From Pseudodesulfovibrio sp. S3 (GTDB lineage Bacteria > Desulfobacterota > Desulfovibrionia > Desulfovibrionales > Desulfovibrionaceae), in assembly GCF_004025585.1 (NCBI RefSeq), contig NZ_QTZO01000004.1, forward strand, positions 62,001-126,000: 64,000 bases of DNA, written 5' to 3'. Made by a program: the position numbers and the translations under genes. Within the stretch, counting starts at the first letter, position 1, and each line of letters opens with the position of its first letter. The notes beneath the pieces are model-generated. The model was not told the DNA's origin. It made no database searches and saw only the letters and a program-made list of their open reading frames with translations. Positions 17,155 through 25,157 of the stretch are shown here, one piece after another.

Positions 17155-17721
17155 ATGCACGAAACAAGTTTGGGCGGCACGCTCCGGGATTATCTGTCAG
17201 GCGAAGAGATCGACGAGACGACCTTTGAGGAATTCCGTCAGCTACTGGTTAAGTTGTTGGTGGAGGAAAAGGGGTACCCAAAGGACCGGTTCAAGGCCAA
17301 GGTTCCGATCAAGTATTGCGTGGATGGGGAGGATTATGAGCGGCCCATCGACTTTGTGCTCTATGACGGGCAAGGAAAGCCCGTCTTTATCATCATTTTT
17401 TGTGCGGGCAATGTGGCCACCTTTGAGCGGGAGACCGTGTGCGCGGGCAGACTCATCGAAGGCGGCCCGGTTCCCTTTGCACTGGTCACCGACACCATGG
17501 AGGCCTCGCTCATGGATGTGCGCACCGGAGAGCGGATCGCCCACGGCATGGATGCGGTCCCGGATTTCGATCGGCTGATGAAAATGGCGGATGACGCCGA
17601 GATCAAGCCCCTGACCGAAGAACAGCGCGAAAAGCAGACCCGTGTGTTCCACGCCTACTGCGGCTTCGTGTGCGGTGATCACTGCGAGTGTTCGCTGCCG
17701 CCCATGCCGGGGAAAAAGTGA
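17155..17721 (+). CDS. HsdR N-terminal-like protein with degenerate nuclease motif and Cys cluster
   Basis: The 188-residue protein resembles the N-terminal domain of type I restriction R subunits (HSDR_N fold) but stands alone, with no HsdM or HsdS nearby. Asp66 of the PD-ExK motif is present in RPIDFVLYD, but the ExK strand reads IIIFCAGN, so the catalytic Glu and Lys are missing. The C-terminus has Cys169, Cys173, Cys177 and Cys179 with His176, a plausible metal site. It is probably not an active nuclease. It is followed 8 bp later by a small membrane-protein gene. Confidence 0.7.
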   Translation: MHETSLGGTLRDYLSGEEIDETTFEEFRQLLVKLLVEEKGYPKDRFKAKVPIKYCVDGEDYERPIDFVLYDGQGKPVFIIIFCAGNVATFERETVCAGRLIEGGPVPFALVTDTMEASLMDVRTGERIAHGMDAVPDFDRLMKMADDAEIKPLTEEQREKQTRVFHAYCGFVCGDHCECSLPPMPGKK

Positions 17722-17729
17722 GGTCGTAG

Positions 17730-18305
17730 ATGGGCCAATTGCAGGAAATTGTCATTGATCACGTGAGCAGATTTCTCTCAAGGTTGTTCGCGATAGTGGG
17801 CCTCCTGTTTTCTCTTGGGTTCCTGATTTGGTTCTTTTTTGCCGATTCCCAGGAGGTGGCTCACCCTTTCGATTTCAGGTTTGCAGCGCTTTGCATGCTC
17901 GTTGTCGTCGCCTCGTCGCTCTCCCTGTATTCATTGGCCGCTGACAAACCCTATCTGGAGACGAGCAAAGACGGCCTGATGGTCGGGGAGTTCGTCCGTT
18001 GGTATTGTCCATGGTCAAACGTGCGGGATATCGCCGTTATCGGAGTCGGTAAAAGGATAGGTAGGAGTGTTTTAATTCCAAGCCCGACGGTCACCGTATC
18101 GGAGTTGGTTGTGGAGTTTTATGCTCCCGAAGACCTGCTCTTCGACAGCCGGTTGTTTGCCTTGTTGAGCGGAATCGTGATTAAGGATGGTCGGGCCGTG
18201 CTTGAGCTGGCAACGAGAACGACCATGACCAAGGAAAAGCTGTGCGGCCTGCTGCGGGAACGATGGCAGCAGGCCATAGGTGACAACGAGGAAATCCGGG
18301 CATAG
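17730..18305 (+). CDS. Small membrane protein with PH-like C-terminal part
   Basis: The 191-residue protein has two adjacent membrane helices (about residues 19-37 and 47-66). A cytosolic beta-rich part follows whose start, KPYLETSKDGLMV then WSNVRDI, resembles bacterial PH-like domains seen in small membrane proteins. No enzymatic motif is visible. It is probably co-transcribed with the HsdR_N-like gene 8 bp upstream. The family assignment is tentative. Confidence 0.6.
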   Translation: MGQLQEIVIDHVSRFLSRLFAIVGLLFSLGFLIWFFFADSQEVAHPFDFRFAALCMLVVVASSLSLYSLAADKPYLETSKDGLMVGEFVRWYCPWSNVRDIAVIGVGKRIGRSVLIPSPTVTVSELVVEFYAPEDLLFDSRLFALLSGIVIKDGRAVLELATRTTMTKEKLCGLLRERWQQAIGDNEEIRA

Positions 18306-18341
18306 ACCCGGCTTTTTCATGTGGAAAGGGTGTGGATGGGA

Positions 18342-18560
18342 TCAGTCATCCACAAAGATTATGCAGCCTTCGGGGCAAGTGTTCATGATGTCCCGAACCT
18401 CTTCTTCCGTAACCTCTGAACGGCAGACATAGGGCATGTCCAGAGCCTCGTCCCATTGGAATACATCGGGGTTCAGGTCAATACAGCCCTGGCAGGAGCG
18501 GCAGTCGCCCAACTCAATGGCCACCTCTCGGTGCTTTATACAGGTATTGGTGTTGTTCAT
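18342..18560 (-). CDS. Single-cluster ferredoxin
   Basis: The 72-residue protein has a mono-cluster pattern: CRSCQGC near residues 20-26 and the distal CPEGC near residue 65, followed by a typical IIFVDD end. This fits the small 3Fe-4S/4Fe-4S ferredoxins with a C-x2-C-x2-C...C-P arrangement. It would be a soluble electron carrier. I chose the ATG at 18560. A longer frame reaching 18725 would translate through the ychF terminator and is rejected. It lies downstream of the YchF-like gene but behind its terminator. Confidence 0.85.
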   Translation of the reverse strand: MNNTNTCIKHREVAIELGDCRSCQGCIDLNPDVFQWDEALDMPYVCRSEVTEEEVRDIMNTCPEGCIIFVDD

Positions 18561-18597
18561 ATTTTGATAATAATTACTAGTAGTGTCTTTGGCAAGA

Positions 18598-18625
18598 AAA
18601 AAACCGCCCTTAAAAGGCGGTTTTG
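18598..18625 (-). terminator. Intrinsic terminator of the YchF-like gene
   Basis: Stem AAAACCGCC / GGCGGTTTT around a short loop. On the minus strand the stem is followed by a run of T, directly after the YchF-like stop. Confidence 0.88.
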
Positions 18626-18645
18626 TTGCGAGAAGTGAATTGGGC

Positions 18646-19659
18646 CTAAACATTGAATCGAAATTCAATGATGTCGCCGTCCCGGACGATATATTCCTTG
18701 CCTTCGAGACGCGCTCGTCCGGCATCCTTGACCTTTTTGAAATCGCCGTGCTTCAGGAAGTCCTCGAAAGCGATGACTTCCGCTCTGATAAAACCTTTTT
18801 CAAAGTCGGTATGAATGACCCCTGCGGCCTGGGGGGCGGTGGAACCCGCGCGCAGGGGCCATGTGCGGCATTCGTCGTCGCCTGCGGTCAAAAACGAGAT
18901 GAGTCCGAGGAGGTGGTAGGTCTTGGCAATGACCTTGTCCAGGGCTGATTCGGTGATGCCGAGATCCTCCAGGAACATGGCTTTTTCTTCGGGATCGTCG
19001 ACCTCGGCCAGTTCGCGCTCCAGCTTGGCGGAGACTGCGATATGCGTCATGCCGAGGGTGTCCTCGGGCAGGGGTTGGTCGGCCTCCTCACCTTCGGGGC
19101 AGTTCCAGGCGTAGAGTATGGGGCGGGCCGACAGGAATTTATAGCCTTTGAGTTCCGGCATGGACGTGACTTCCTCGTCGGTACGCAGGGGGCGTTCCTC
19201 CTCAAGCAGGGCCAGGGCGCGTTTGAGTGCGGCTTCTTCCTTGGGGTCCACCAGGGTCTTGTTCTTCTTGCCGTCCGCTTCCAGTTTTTCCAGCCGTTTT
19301 TCGATGACCGCCATGTCCGAGACCATCATGTCGGCCTCGATGGCCTGCCATTGCTGTTTGGGATCGTTCATGCCGGAGAATGCGTCGAGCACCCCGATGA
19401 GGCAATCGTAAGGGCGGACTTCGTTGAGCACGCGTTCGCCCAGACCGGTGCCTTTGCCGCCACCGCCCGGGATGTCCAGATATTCTATTTCACTGTAGGT
19501 GACCTTTTTTGGGCTGAAGAGCTCGATCAGCGGATCCAGCCGTTTGTCCGGGACCTTGACCATGGCCCGGTTGCCTGCGGCAGCCGCAGCGGGACCGGCC
19601 AGAGCGGCGAAGAGGTCGGTTTTCCCGGAGCCGGAGAATCCGAAAATAGCGGTTTTCAT
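18646..19659 (-). CDS. Divergent YchF/OLA1-like P-loop ATPase
   Basis: This 337-residue protein (E. coli YchF has 363) has a P-loop GFSGSGKT (about residues 7-14), DIPG as G3 and NCPE where YchF has NKPE; the acidic residue fits ATP rather than GTP preference. The C-terminal TGS-like part is strongly YchF-like (TAPQAAGVIHTDFEKGFIRA). The N-terminal G domain is more diverged than the C-terminus, so this may be a paralogue of a canonical YchF elsewhere in the genome. The ATG at 19659 follows GGGAG. Cellular role is probably ribosome- or stress-linked, by family. Confidence 0.85.
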   Translation of the reverse strand: MKTAIFGFSGSGKTDLFAALAGPAAAAAGNRAMVKVPDKRLDPLIELFSPKKVTYSEIEYLDIPGGGGKGTGLGERVLNEVRPYDCLIGVLDAFSGMNDPKQQWQAIEADMMVSDMAVIEKRLEKLEADGKKNKTLVDPKEEAALKRALALLEEERPLRTDEEVTSMPELKGYKFLSARPILYAWNCPEGEEADQPLPEDTLGMTHIAVSAKLERELAEVDDPEEKAMFLEDLGITESALDKVIAKTYHLLGLISFLTAGDDECRTWPLRAGSTAPQAAGVIHTDFEKGFIRAEVIAFEDFLKHGDFKKVKDAGRARLEGKEYIVRDGDIIEFRFNV

Positions 19660-19804
19660 AGGGTGCTCCCTTGCTGATGATCGATTCAAAGGTGAGGTTG
19701 CTGTTGAGCTTGGCGGAAGTTATCAGCATTTGTCTCGAATGCAAAGTGTATGTGCCTGCAACCGGGCATTGAACGCGGACGCTTTTTCCACTAGGGTGCC
19801 ATTC

Positions 19805-20326
19805 ATGCAGCCGCACAAGAACATATATCTCATCGGGCCGCGCGCCTGCGGCAAGACCAGTGTGGGACAAGCCTTGGCCGATCGGCTCGGCAGGGAGTTC
19901 GTTGATACTGATCATGCTTTTGTCGCGACCGCGGGTATGGGGATTGCGGACTATGTCCTGCAGTATGGCTGGGATGCTTTTCGGGACCGCGAGGTCGAGA
20001 TTCTTCAGCGGGAGTCATTGGCCGGTGGCCGGGTCATCGGATGTGGCGGCGGCATAGTGTTGCGTCAGGAAAACCGCACCGTTTTGAAGAAAGGCATCAC
20101 CATCTATCTCAAAGCCGCGCCGGAAGAACTGGCCCGACGGCTTATGGCTGACCCTCTTGAAGCCCAGCGTCCGTCTTTGACCGGCAAGTCCCTGATGGAC
20201 GAGGTTCGGGATGTGTTGGCCCAGCGCGCACCCTTGTATGAAGGATGCGCGGACAGCGTCGTTGCCGGGGTTGATCTTGACGAGACGGTCGGGATGGCCC
20301 TGCACGAGATTGAAAATCTTTCCTGA
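19805..20326 (+). CDS. aroK: Shikimate kinase
   Basis: The 173-residue enzyme phosphorylates shikimate at O3 with ATP. It has a P-loop GPRACGKT (11-18), the substrate-binding DTDHAF, FRDREVEIL and the GCGGGIV glycine loop. The Arg-rich lid is partly visible. The style is AroL-like. The ATG at 19805 is preceded by AGGGTG, a modest Shine-Dalgarno. A possible TTGAAC-17-TAGGGT promoter at 19769-19797 would leave almost no leader. It lies in a cluster with trkH, trkA and aroC. Confidence 0.93.
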   Translation: MQPHKNIYLIGPRACGKTSVGQALADRLGREFVDTDHAFVATAGMGIADYVLQYGWDAFRDREVEILQRESLAGGRVIGCGGGIVLRQENRTVLKKGITIYLKAAPEELARRLMADPLEAQRPSLTGKSLMDEVRDVLAQRAPLYEGCADSVVAGVDLDETVGMALHEIENLS

Positions 20327-20332
20327 ACATTT

Positions 20333-20361
20333 TTGACAGGTTGTGCAGTCAGGCATATAAG
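20333..20361 (+). promoter_or_regulatory. Strong sigma70-type promoter of trkH
   Basis: Consensus -35 TTGACA (20333-20338), an exact 17-bp spacer and -10 TATAAG (20356-20361). The expected start is near 20367-20369, only about 4-6 nt before the trkH ATG at 20373, so the message would be nearly leaderless. Confidence 0.75.
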
Positions 20362-20372
20362 CGGAATCAGTC

Positions 20373-21737
20373 ATGCGCACTAAACTCTTTTCTCCATACC
20401 TGCTGCCGGTCTGGTTTTTTGCCGGAGCCATCGTGTGCGGCGCATTCATTCTGCACCTTGATGTAAGTCATCCCGGCGGCTCGCTGACCTTTCTCGACGC
20501 CCTGTTCACGGCTACGTCCGCCATGTGTGTGACCGGTCTGGCTGTGGTTGATACCGGTTCCTATTTTTCCACCCTCGGGCTGGATGTCATCCTGGTGCTC
20601 ATCCAACTCGGCGGGCTGGGCATCATGACCTTTACCACGCTCGTCATCCATCTGCTCGGCAAGCACGTGTCATTGAGTGACCGTATTGCCGTGGGGCAAA
20701 GTCTTTTGCGCGATCCTTCATTCAGTCTTCCCATTTTTCTGGTTCGGGTGGTGTGCGGTACGCTGGCCATTGAAGGACTCGGCGCCTTGGGGCTGTGGTT
20801 GATGGACCCGGTTGGCTTTGCGCCGTACTCGGCGGTGTTCCATTCGGTTTCGGCCTTTTGCAACGCCGGTTTTTCCCTGTATCCAGACAGCTTGACCCGG
20901 TGGGCGGGACACGGCGGGGTCAATTCGGTTTTCATTCTGCTCATCACGGCCGGAGGGCTCGGCTTCTATGTGCTCAATGAATGTGCGACCGTTCTGGTGA
21001 AGCGCGTTGCGCATTACAAGGTGAAGTATCATGAGAAACCGAAGCTCAGCTGGTATTCGCTCATAGTCCTGAAGACCTCGGCGTTTCTTGTCATCGTGGG
21101 CACCATTGTCATTTTCTTTGCGGAAGGTGCGGCCGGGAACGCTCCCGAAAGCTGGTTCGAGCATTTCTGGACCGCACTGTTTCAGTCGGTGACCTGCCGT
21201 ACCGCCGGATTCAATACCGTCGATATCGGCGGTATGACCAATGTTTCATTGGCGTTCATGATGCTGCTCATGCTCATCGGCGGCTCGCCGGGATCAACCG
21301 CCGGCGGCATCAAGACCACGACGTTCAGGGCCTTGTGCGGATTTGTCTGGTCCCAGTTCAGGGGGCATGGTCAGGTCAGGCTCGGCAAGTTTGCGCTGGA
21401 TCAGCGGGGGTTGAACAAGGTCGTTTCCCTGGTCACCATGACGTTTGTTCTTGTCGGGACCGGGGTCATGGTGCTGACCGCCCTTGAGAGTGGGAGCAGT
21501 TCATATCTTCTGGCCAGAGGGGAATTTCTGGAAAACATGTTCGAGTCCATTTCCGCTTTTGCCACGGTGGGTTTGTCCACCGGACTGACGCCGCTGTTGG
21601 ACAATGTGGAAAAGGGCACGGTCATTGTGCTCATGTTTGTCGGACGTCTAGGGCCGATATGGCTGCTTTCAGCCTTGCAGAGCTGGCAGGTGGAGTCGCG
21701 TTACCGTGTCCCCACGGCTGAACTGCCGCTGGGATAG
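20373..21737 (+). CDS. trkH: TrkH/KtrB-type potassium uptake channel subunit
   Basis: The 454-residue membrane protein has four M1-P-M2 repeats. The selectivity-loop stretches are visible as TSAMCVTGLAV, SAFCNAGFSL, SVTCRTAGFNT and SAFATVGLSTG. The intramembrane gate region after the third repeat (GGSPGSTAGGIKTT) is typical. It forms a potassium-selective pore regulated by the RCK subunit encoded next. The length fits KtrB/TrkH of the short type. Only the first ATG suits the first helix. A consensus promoter sits immediately upstream. Confidence 0.93.
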   Translation: MRTKLFSPYLLPVWFFAGAIVCGAFILHLDVSHPGGSLTFLDALFTATSAMCVTGLAVVDTGSYFSTLGLDVILVLIQLGGLGIMTFTTLVIHLLGKHVSLSDRIAVGQSLLRDPSFSLPIFLVRVVCGTLAIEGLGALGLWLMDPVGFAPYSAVFHSVSAFCNAGFSLYPDSLTRWAGHGGVNSVFILLITAGGLGFYVLNECATVLVKRVAHYKVKYHEKPKLSWYSLIVLKTSAFLVIVGTIVIFFAEGAAGNAPESWFEHFWTALFQSVTCRTAGFNTVDIGGMTNVSLAFMMLLMLIGGSPGSTAGGIKTTTFRALCGFVWSQFRGHGQVRLGKFALDQRGLNKVVSLVTMTFVLVGTGVMVLTALESGSSSYLLARGEFLENMFESISAFATVGLSTGLTPLLDNVEKGTVIVLMFVGRLGPIWLLSALQSWQVESRYRVPTAELPLG

Positions 21738-21753
21738 ATCGAAGGAGAGAGGC

Positions 21754-22413
21754 ATGGCGAATAAAAAGGAAATCGGTGTCATCGGGCTTGGCAAGTTCGG
21801 GTTTTCCCTTGCGCGGGCCCTGACCGAACTTGGCCATGCGGTTGTCGGCGTGGACCGCAATCCGGACAATGTCCGCAAAGCGCAGGACATCATGGCCCAG
21901 GTCTACGAGGCCGATGCAACGGATGAAAAGATGCTCGTTCAGACCGGGTTCGGGGACTTGGACAAGGTGATTGTTTCCACTGGAGATTCCATGGAAGCGA
22001 GCATTCTCGTGGTGCTCAATCTGCAAGCCATCGGCGTGAAGAATATCTGGGTCAAGGCCATCAGCGAGGAGCACGAGCGGGTTCTCTACAAGCTCGGGGT
22101 GCCTTTCGTGGTTTTCCCGGAGGCCTTTGTGGCGTTCCAGTTGGCCCATCGCATCGCCATGCCAGGAATTCAGGAGTATTTCGGCATGGGCAAGGATGTG
22201 GTGACCCGTGAGATCATCGTCGACGCCTGGGCGGGAAAGACCTTGCGTGATCTGAATTTGACCAATACCTATAATGTGCAGGTAGTCGCCTTCCGGCAGG
22301 CGGGTGATTCGGATTTCCACTTTGTTCCGCAGGCCGACAGAATCATGGAAGCGGGAGACGTTCTGGTGCTTCTCGGAAAGACCTCGAACGTTATGCAGAT
22401 AGAAAAGTTTTAG
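21754..22413 (+). CDS. trkA: TrkA/KtrA-type RCK regulator of potassium uptake
   Basis: The 219-residue cytosolic protein has a Rossmann RCK_N domain opening with GLGKFGFSLA (about residues 11-20) and an acidic VDRNPDN after beta-2. An RCK_C domain follows from about residue 140. It binds NAD(H) or adenine nucleotides as a ring and gates the TrkH/KtrB pore. The single RCK unit makes it KtrA-like rather than the doubled E. coli TrkA. The ATG at 21754 follows GAAGGAGAG and is 16 bp after trkH. Confidence 0.92.
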   Translation: MANKKEIGVIGLGKFGFSLARALTELGHAVVGVDRNPDNVRKAQDIMAQVYEADATDEKMLVQTGFGDLDKVIVSTGDSMEASILVVLNLQAIGVKNIWVKAISEEHERVLYKLGVPFVVFPEAFVAFQLAHRIAMPGIQEYFGMGKDVVTREIIVDAWAGKTLRDLNLTNTYNVQVVAFRQAGDSDFHFVPQADRIMEAGDVLVLLGKTSNVMQIEKF

Positions 22414-22422
22414 GGAGCGGAC

Positions 22423-23487
22423 ATGAGCGGCAACACCTTCGGAGACATATTTCGGCTGACCACTTTCGGTGAATCCCACGGCCCGGGCCTGGGCGGAGTC
22501 GTGGACGGATGCCCGGCGGGTATCCCGTTGGACGAGTCTATCCTTCAGTTGGAGCTGGACAAGCGCAAGCCCGGTCAGGGCGGTTTGGCGTCCACCACGC
22601 GCAAGGAACCGGATCAGGTGAAGATCCTTTCCGGCGTTTTCGAGGGAAAGACCACCGGCACGTCCATCGGCTTTTATGTGGAAAACACCAATCAGCGTTC
22701 CCATGACTATTCCAAGATCAAGGATGTGTTTCGGCCCGGCCATGCGGATTTTACCTATAATGCCAAGTACGGATTTCGCGACTATCGCGGAGGCGGTCGT
22801 TCTTCCGGGCGTGAGACCGTGTCCCGTGTCGCGGGTGGCGCCATTGCCCAGGAACTGCTGCGTACCGAAGGCATCTGCGTGTACGCCTATACTGTGGAAT
22901 TCGGCGGCATTCCCGCCGAGATCAAGGACTATGCGGGTGCGCAGGACAGACCGTATTTCAGCCCGGACCCGGACATCATCGAGACCTGGAACGATCGGGT
23001 GATCGAGGTGCGGGACGACGAGGACACGCTGGGCGGCGTTGTCGAGATCAGGGTTACGGGATTGCCCGCCGGTCTCGGTGAACCCGTATTCGGCAAGCTT
23101 GACGGTCGGATTGCCCAGGCTCTCATGTCCGTCGGTGCGGTCAAGGGGGTGGAGATCGGTTCCGGTATGCAGGCGGCGCGTTCCCTTGGCAGCCTGAACA
23201 ATGATCCCATTGGACCGGACGGTTTTCTTTCCAACAATGCAGGCGGCATTCTGGGAGGTATTTCCTCGGGCCAGGATGTGATTGCCCGTGCCTATGTCAA
23301 GCCGATCCCGTCCATCCTTCAGGAACAGCAGACCATCACCACCACGGGCGAACCGGCCTTCATCATGGTCGGCGGCCGCCACGACATCAGCGCCATTCCG
23401 CGCATCAACCCGGTGCTCAAGGCCATGATGGCGCTGACCGTTGCGGATATGCTCCTGCTCGATAGAAGATTGGGACTTCGGGACTAG
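22423..23487 (+). CDS. aroC: Chorismate synthase
   Basis: The 354-residue enzyme converts EPSP to chorismate using reduced FMN. The family signatures are present: GESHGPGLGGVVDGCPAG near the start, RPGHADFTYNAKYGFRDYRGGGRSS in the middle, and RHDISAIPRI near the C-terminus. It starts 9 bp after trkA, so the potassium genes and aroC appear co-transcribed. Its 3' end overlaps the convergent DUF2238 gene by 4 bp. Confidence 0.96.
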   Translation: MSGNTFGDIFRLTTFGESHGPGLGGVVDGCPAGIPLDESILQLELDKRKPGQGGLASTTRKEPDQVKILSGVFEGKTTGTSIGFYVENTNQRSHDYSKIKDVFRPGHADFTYNAKYGFRDYRGGGRSSGRETVSRVAGGAIAQELLRTEGICVYAYTVEFGGIPAEIKDYAGAQDRPYFSPDPDIIETWNDRVIEVRDDEDTLGGVVEIRVTGLPAGLGEPVFGKLDGRIAQALMSVGAVKGVEIGSGMQAARSLGSLNNDPIGPDGFLSNNAGGILGGISSGQDVIARAYVKPIPSILQEQQTITTTGEPAFIMVGGRHDISAIPRINPVLKAMMALTVADMLLLDRRLGLRD

Positions 23488-24092
23488 CTCTCTTCGGCCC
23501 TGATCCCGGAAAAAGCGAAGAGGATCAAGACGGTAACGGCCCCCAGCGTATCGGCCAGCATGTCGGTCTGGGCATCCCATATGTCGCCCTGGGACCCGAG
23601 GAATTCGATACCCGCTTCGCCGCCAGCCAGAACGGCGTACCACCATTCAATGATTTCATAGGCCGCAGCCAGCGCCATGATGGCGAACAGCCCGAACAGG
23701 TAGACCACCACCGGCCTTGCCAGCCGTTTGCGCGTCAGCAGTTCGGCTATGGGAAAGGCGTAGAATCCGATGGAGTAGTGCCCGAGCCTGTCAAAGTGGT
23801 TTCGCTCGAATCCGAAGAGATCGGTCACGAAATCAAAGGGCACGCTGGCAAAGGTGTAGTGCCCGCCGATGGTGTGCAAAATCAGCCAGCAGGCCATGAG
23901 GCCGTAAGCGAGATTGGAGAAACGAAAGACTCGGTAGGTGGATGCCAGGAGCAGAAAGACGGCCATGACCGGCAGGTTTTCGGCCCACCACACGTCGCGC
24001 ATGACCGGGTCGATGGCAAGCACGGTCCACAGGATGAGGAATGCAACGGCCAGGCCGTGCGGGAAGTACCGGGACAGAGGGGAATCCTCCAT
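23484..24092 (-). CDS. DUF2238 (YjdF-like) membrane protein
   Basis: The 202-residue inner-membrane protein has about six hydrophobic segments and acidic/His residues between them (HTIGGHYTFASVPF, HFDRLGHYSIGF, YEIIEWW, GDIWDAQTDMLADTLGA). This pattern matches the YjdF/DUF2238 family. Function is not established. The conserved polar residues facing the membrane suggest metal binding or a transferase activity, but nothing is proven. It is transcribed with the YbjQ-like gene 3 bp upstream. Confidence 0.8.
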   Translation of the reverse strand: MEDSPLSRYFPHGLAVAFLILWTVLAIDPVMRDVWWAENLPVMAVFLLLASTYRVFRFSNLAYGLMACWLILHTIGGHYTFASVPFDFVTDLFGFERNHFDRLGHYSIGFYAFPIAELLTRKRLARPVVVYLFGLFAIMALAAAYEIIEWWYAVLAGGEAGIEFLGSQGDIWDAQTDMLADTLGAVTVLILFAFSGIRAEES

Positions 24093-24095
24093 GGG

Positions 24096-24434
24096 TTATT
24101 TGATCTTTTTCATACGCACGGCAGTGCCGTAGCAGGAGTAGTACTTGTCGCCTTCTGGATGGAAGGAGACGGTTTCGCGATAGCCGACGACGGCATCGGC
24201 GTTGACGTCCACGGCCTGGGCCATGAGACCGTAAAAGGCGTTGTCGAAGACATAGCTGCGGCAGACGATAAGACCGAACGCGGACTGGATATCCCGGCCC
24301 GGAATGCCCTCGGTGGTCATGATTTTAATCTTGCCCGCCATATACATGTCCTTGGCAAGCGTCAGCCGGTGATCGGTTTTGGTATCGTCCCTGTCCGCAA
24401 TCTGCCTTTTGGGCGAACCGAATATGAGCGCCAT
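24096..24434 (-). CDS. YbjQ-like (heavy-metal-binding domain family) small protein
   Basis: The 112-residue protein ends with a segment typical of the YbjQ/DUF74 family: VNADAVVGYRETV then YYSCYGTAVRM. Family members form pentameric rings with an unproven link to metals or membrane proteins. I chose the ATG at 24434 with GAGGGG upstream. The frame extends to 24506 without a good start. It is coupled to the DUF2238 gene. Confidence in the family is moderate because the N-terminal 30 residues do not align well. Confidence 0.65.
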   Translation of the reverse strand: MALIFGSPKRQIADRDDTKTDHRLTLAKDMYMAGKIKIMTTEGIPGRDIQSAFGLIVCRSYVFDNAFYGLMAQAVDVNADAVVGYRETVSFHPEGDKYYSCYGTAVRMKKIK

Positions 24435-24536
24435 GCGAGTCCCCTCGATGTGATTGACTGAATGTTGATGTTCAGGATTTGTAACGCACCACGAAGACGG
24501 GGGCAAGTCTTTGAGAAGGTAGGCGGGAACGGAATG

Positions 24537-24570
24537 CGGAGGGCCGGTGTTGTTCCGGCCCTCCGTTTTT
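24537..24570. terminator. GC-rich hairpin between the carboxymuconolactone-like and YbjQ-like genes
   Basis: Perfect stem CGGAGGGCCGG / CCGGCCCTCCG with a 7-base loop. The T run lies on the plus-strand side, although both flanking genes run on the minus strand, so its strand of action is unclear. Confidence 0.5.
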
Positions 24571-24572
24571 GT

Positions 24573-25088
24573 TTACTTGGCCGCAAAGGTGCGGAAGACG
24601 ATGCCCAGGGTCGCCATCTGCGCGGCATAGGCCGTGGCTTCGAAGATGTGCTGGTCTGACCACCCGGCCTTGCGCGTCGCGTCGATGTCGGCCTGGTTCA
24701 CCGCGTCCGGGGTGCTGATGGACTTGGCCACAAAGGACAGAAGGGCGGCATCCTTCTCCTCGAATGCCTTGGACGGTTCCGATGCCAGAGCATTGATCTC
24801 CTCTTCGGTCAATCCCATGGAAGTGAGCATTCCCTTGTTGAATTCCGTGCAGAAACCGAAGCAGGCAGTCGAGGCTCCGATATAGCGCAGGGCGGCCAGC
24901 AGGCTGCTTTCAAACGCATCGTCCTGCATCAGAGCTCCGGCGATCTCCATCTGTTTGGTCAGGTATCTCGGGCTGGCGCTGAACAATTGGATCGGGTCGG
25001 GAACGGGCATTTCTGCGGGAAAGATGCTGTAGATAGCCTTTACTGCGCCTTCAGCCTTATCCGGGGTGACATAATCGATCATGAACAT
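24573..25088 (-). CDS. Carboxymuconolactone decarboxylase/AhpD-like protein
   Basis: The 171-residue helical protein of the CMD/AhpD superfamily has a Cys76-x3-Cys80 pair (CFGFC) at the position where redox members carry C-x2-C, and no following conserved His. Disulfide reductase activity is therefore uncertain. It resembles peroxidase-related CMD proteins induced by reactive electrophiles. It lies downstream of a TetR gene and has its own copy of that regulator's palindrome. AGGAGAG precedes the ATG at 25088. Confidence 0.78.
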   Translation of the reverse strand: MFMIDYVTPDKAEGAVKAIYSIFPAEMPVPDPIQLFSASPRYLTKQMEIAGALMQDDAFESSLLAALRYIGASTACFGFCTEFNKGMLTSMGLTEEEINALASEPSKAFEEKDAALLSFVAKSISTPDAVNQADIDATRKAGWSDQHIFEATAYAAQMATLGIVFRTFAAK

Positions 25089-25108
25089 GGTTCTCTCCTG
25101 GTGTTTGT

Positions 25109-25137
25109 AGTAGACCGGTCGTCTACAGGTTGAGCAA
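25109..25137 (-). promoter_or_regulatory. Promoter of the CMD-like gene with TetR operator copy 1
   Basis: Reading the minus strand: TTGCTC (25137-25132), 17 bp, TCTACT (25114-25109). The palindrome GTAGAC-N5-GTCTAC (25110-25126) lies between -35 and -10. Its core TAGACCGGTCGTCTA is identical to the copy at 25754. Confidence 0.65.
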
Positions 25138-25157
25138 AAAAAGGGGGAATCTGTCGG

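Noticed and set aside
18561-18725. N-terminal extension of the ferredoxin to 18725
   Set aside because: It would cross the YchF-like terminator and overlap its coding end; the 72-residue form has the normal ferredoxin length.
21631-23646. 671-codon open frame on the minus strand opposite trkA and aroC
   Set aside because: It is antisense to two well-supported genes and has low-complexity His/Gly/Arg/Asp-rich translation typical of the complement of GC-biased codons. No domain.
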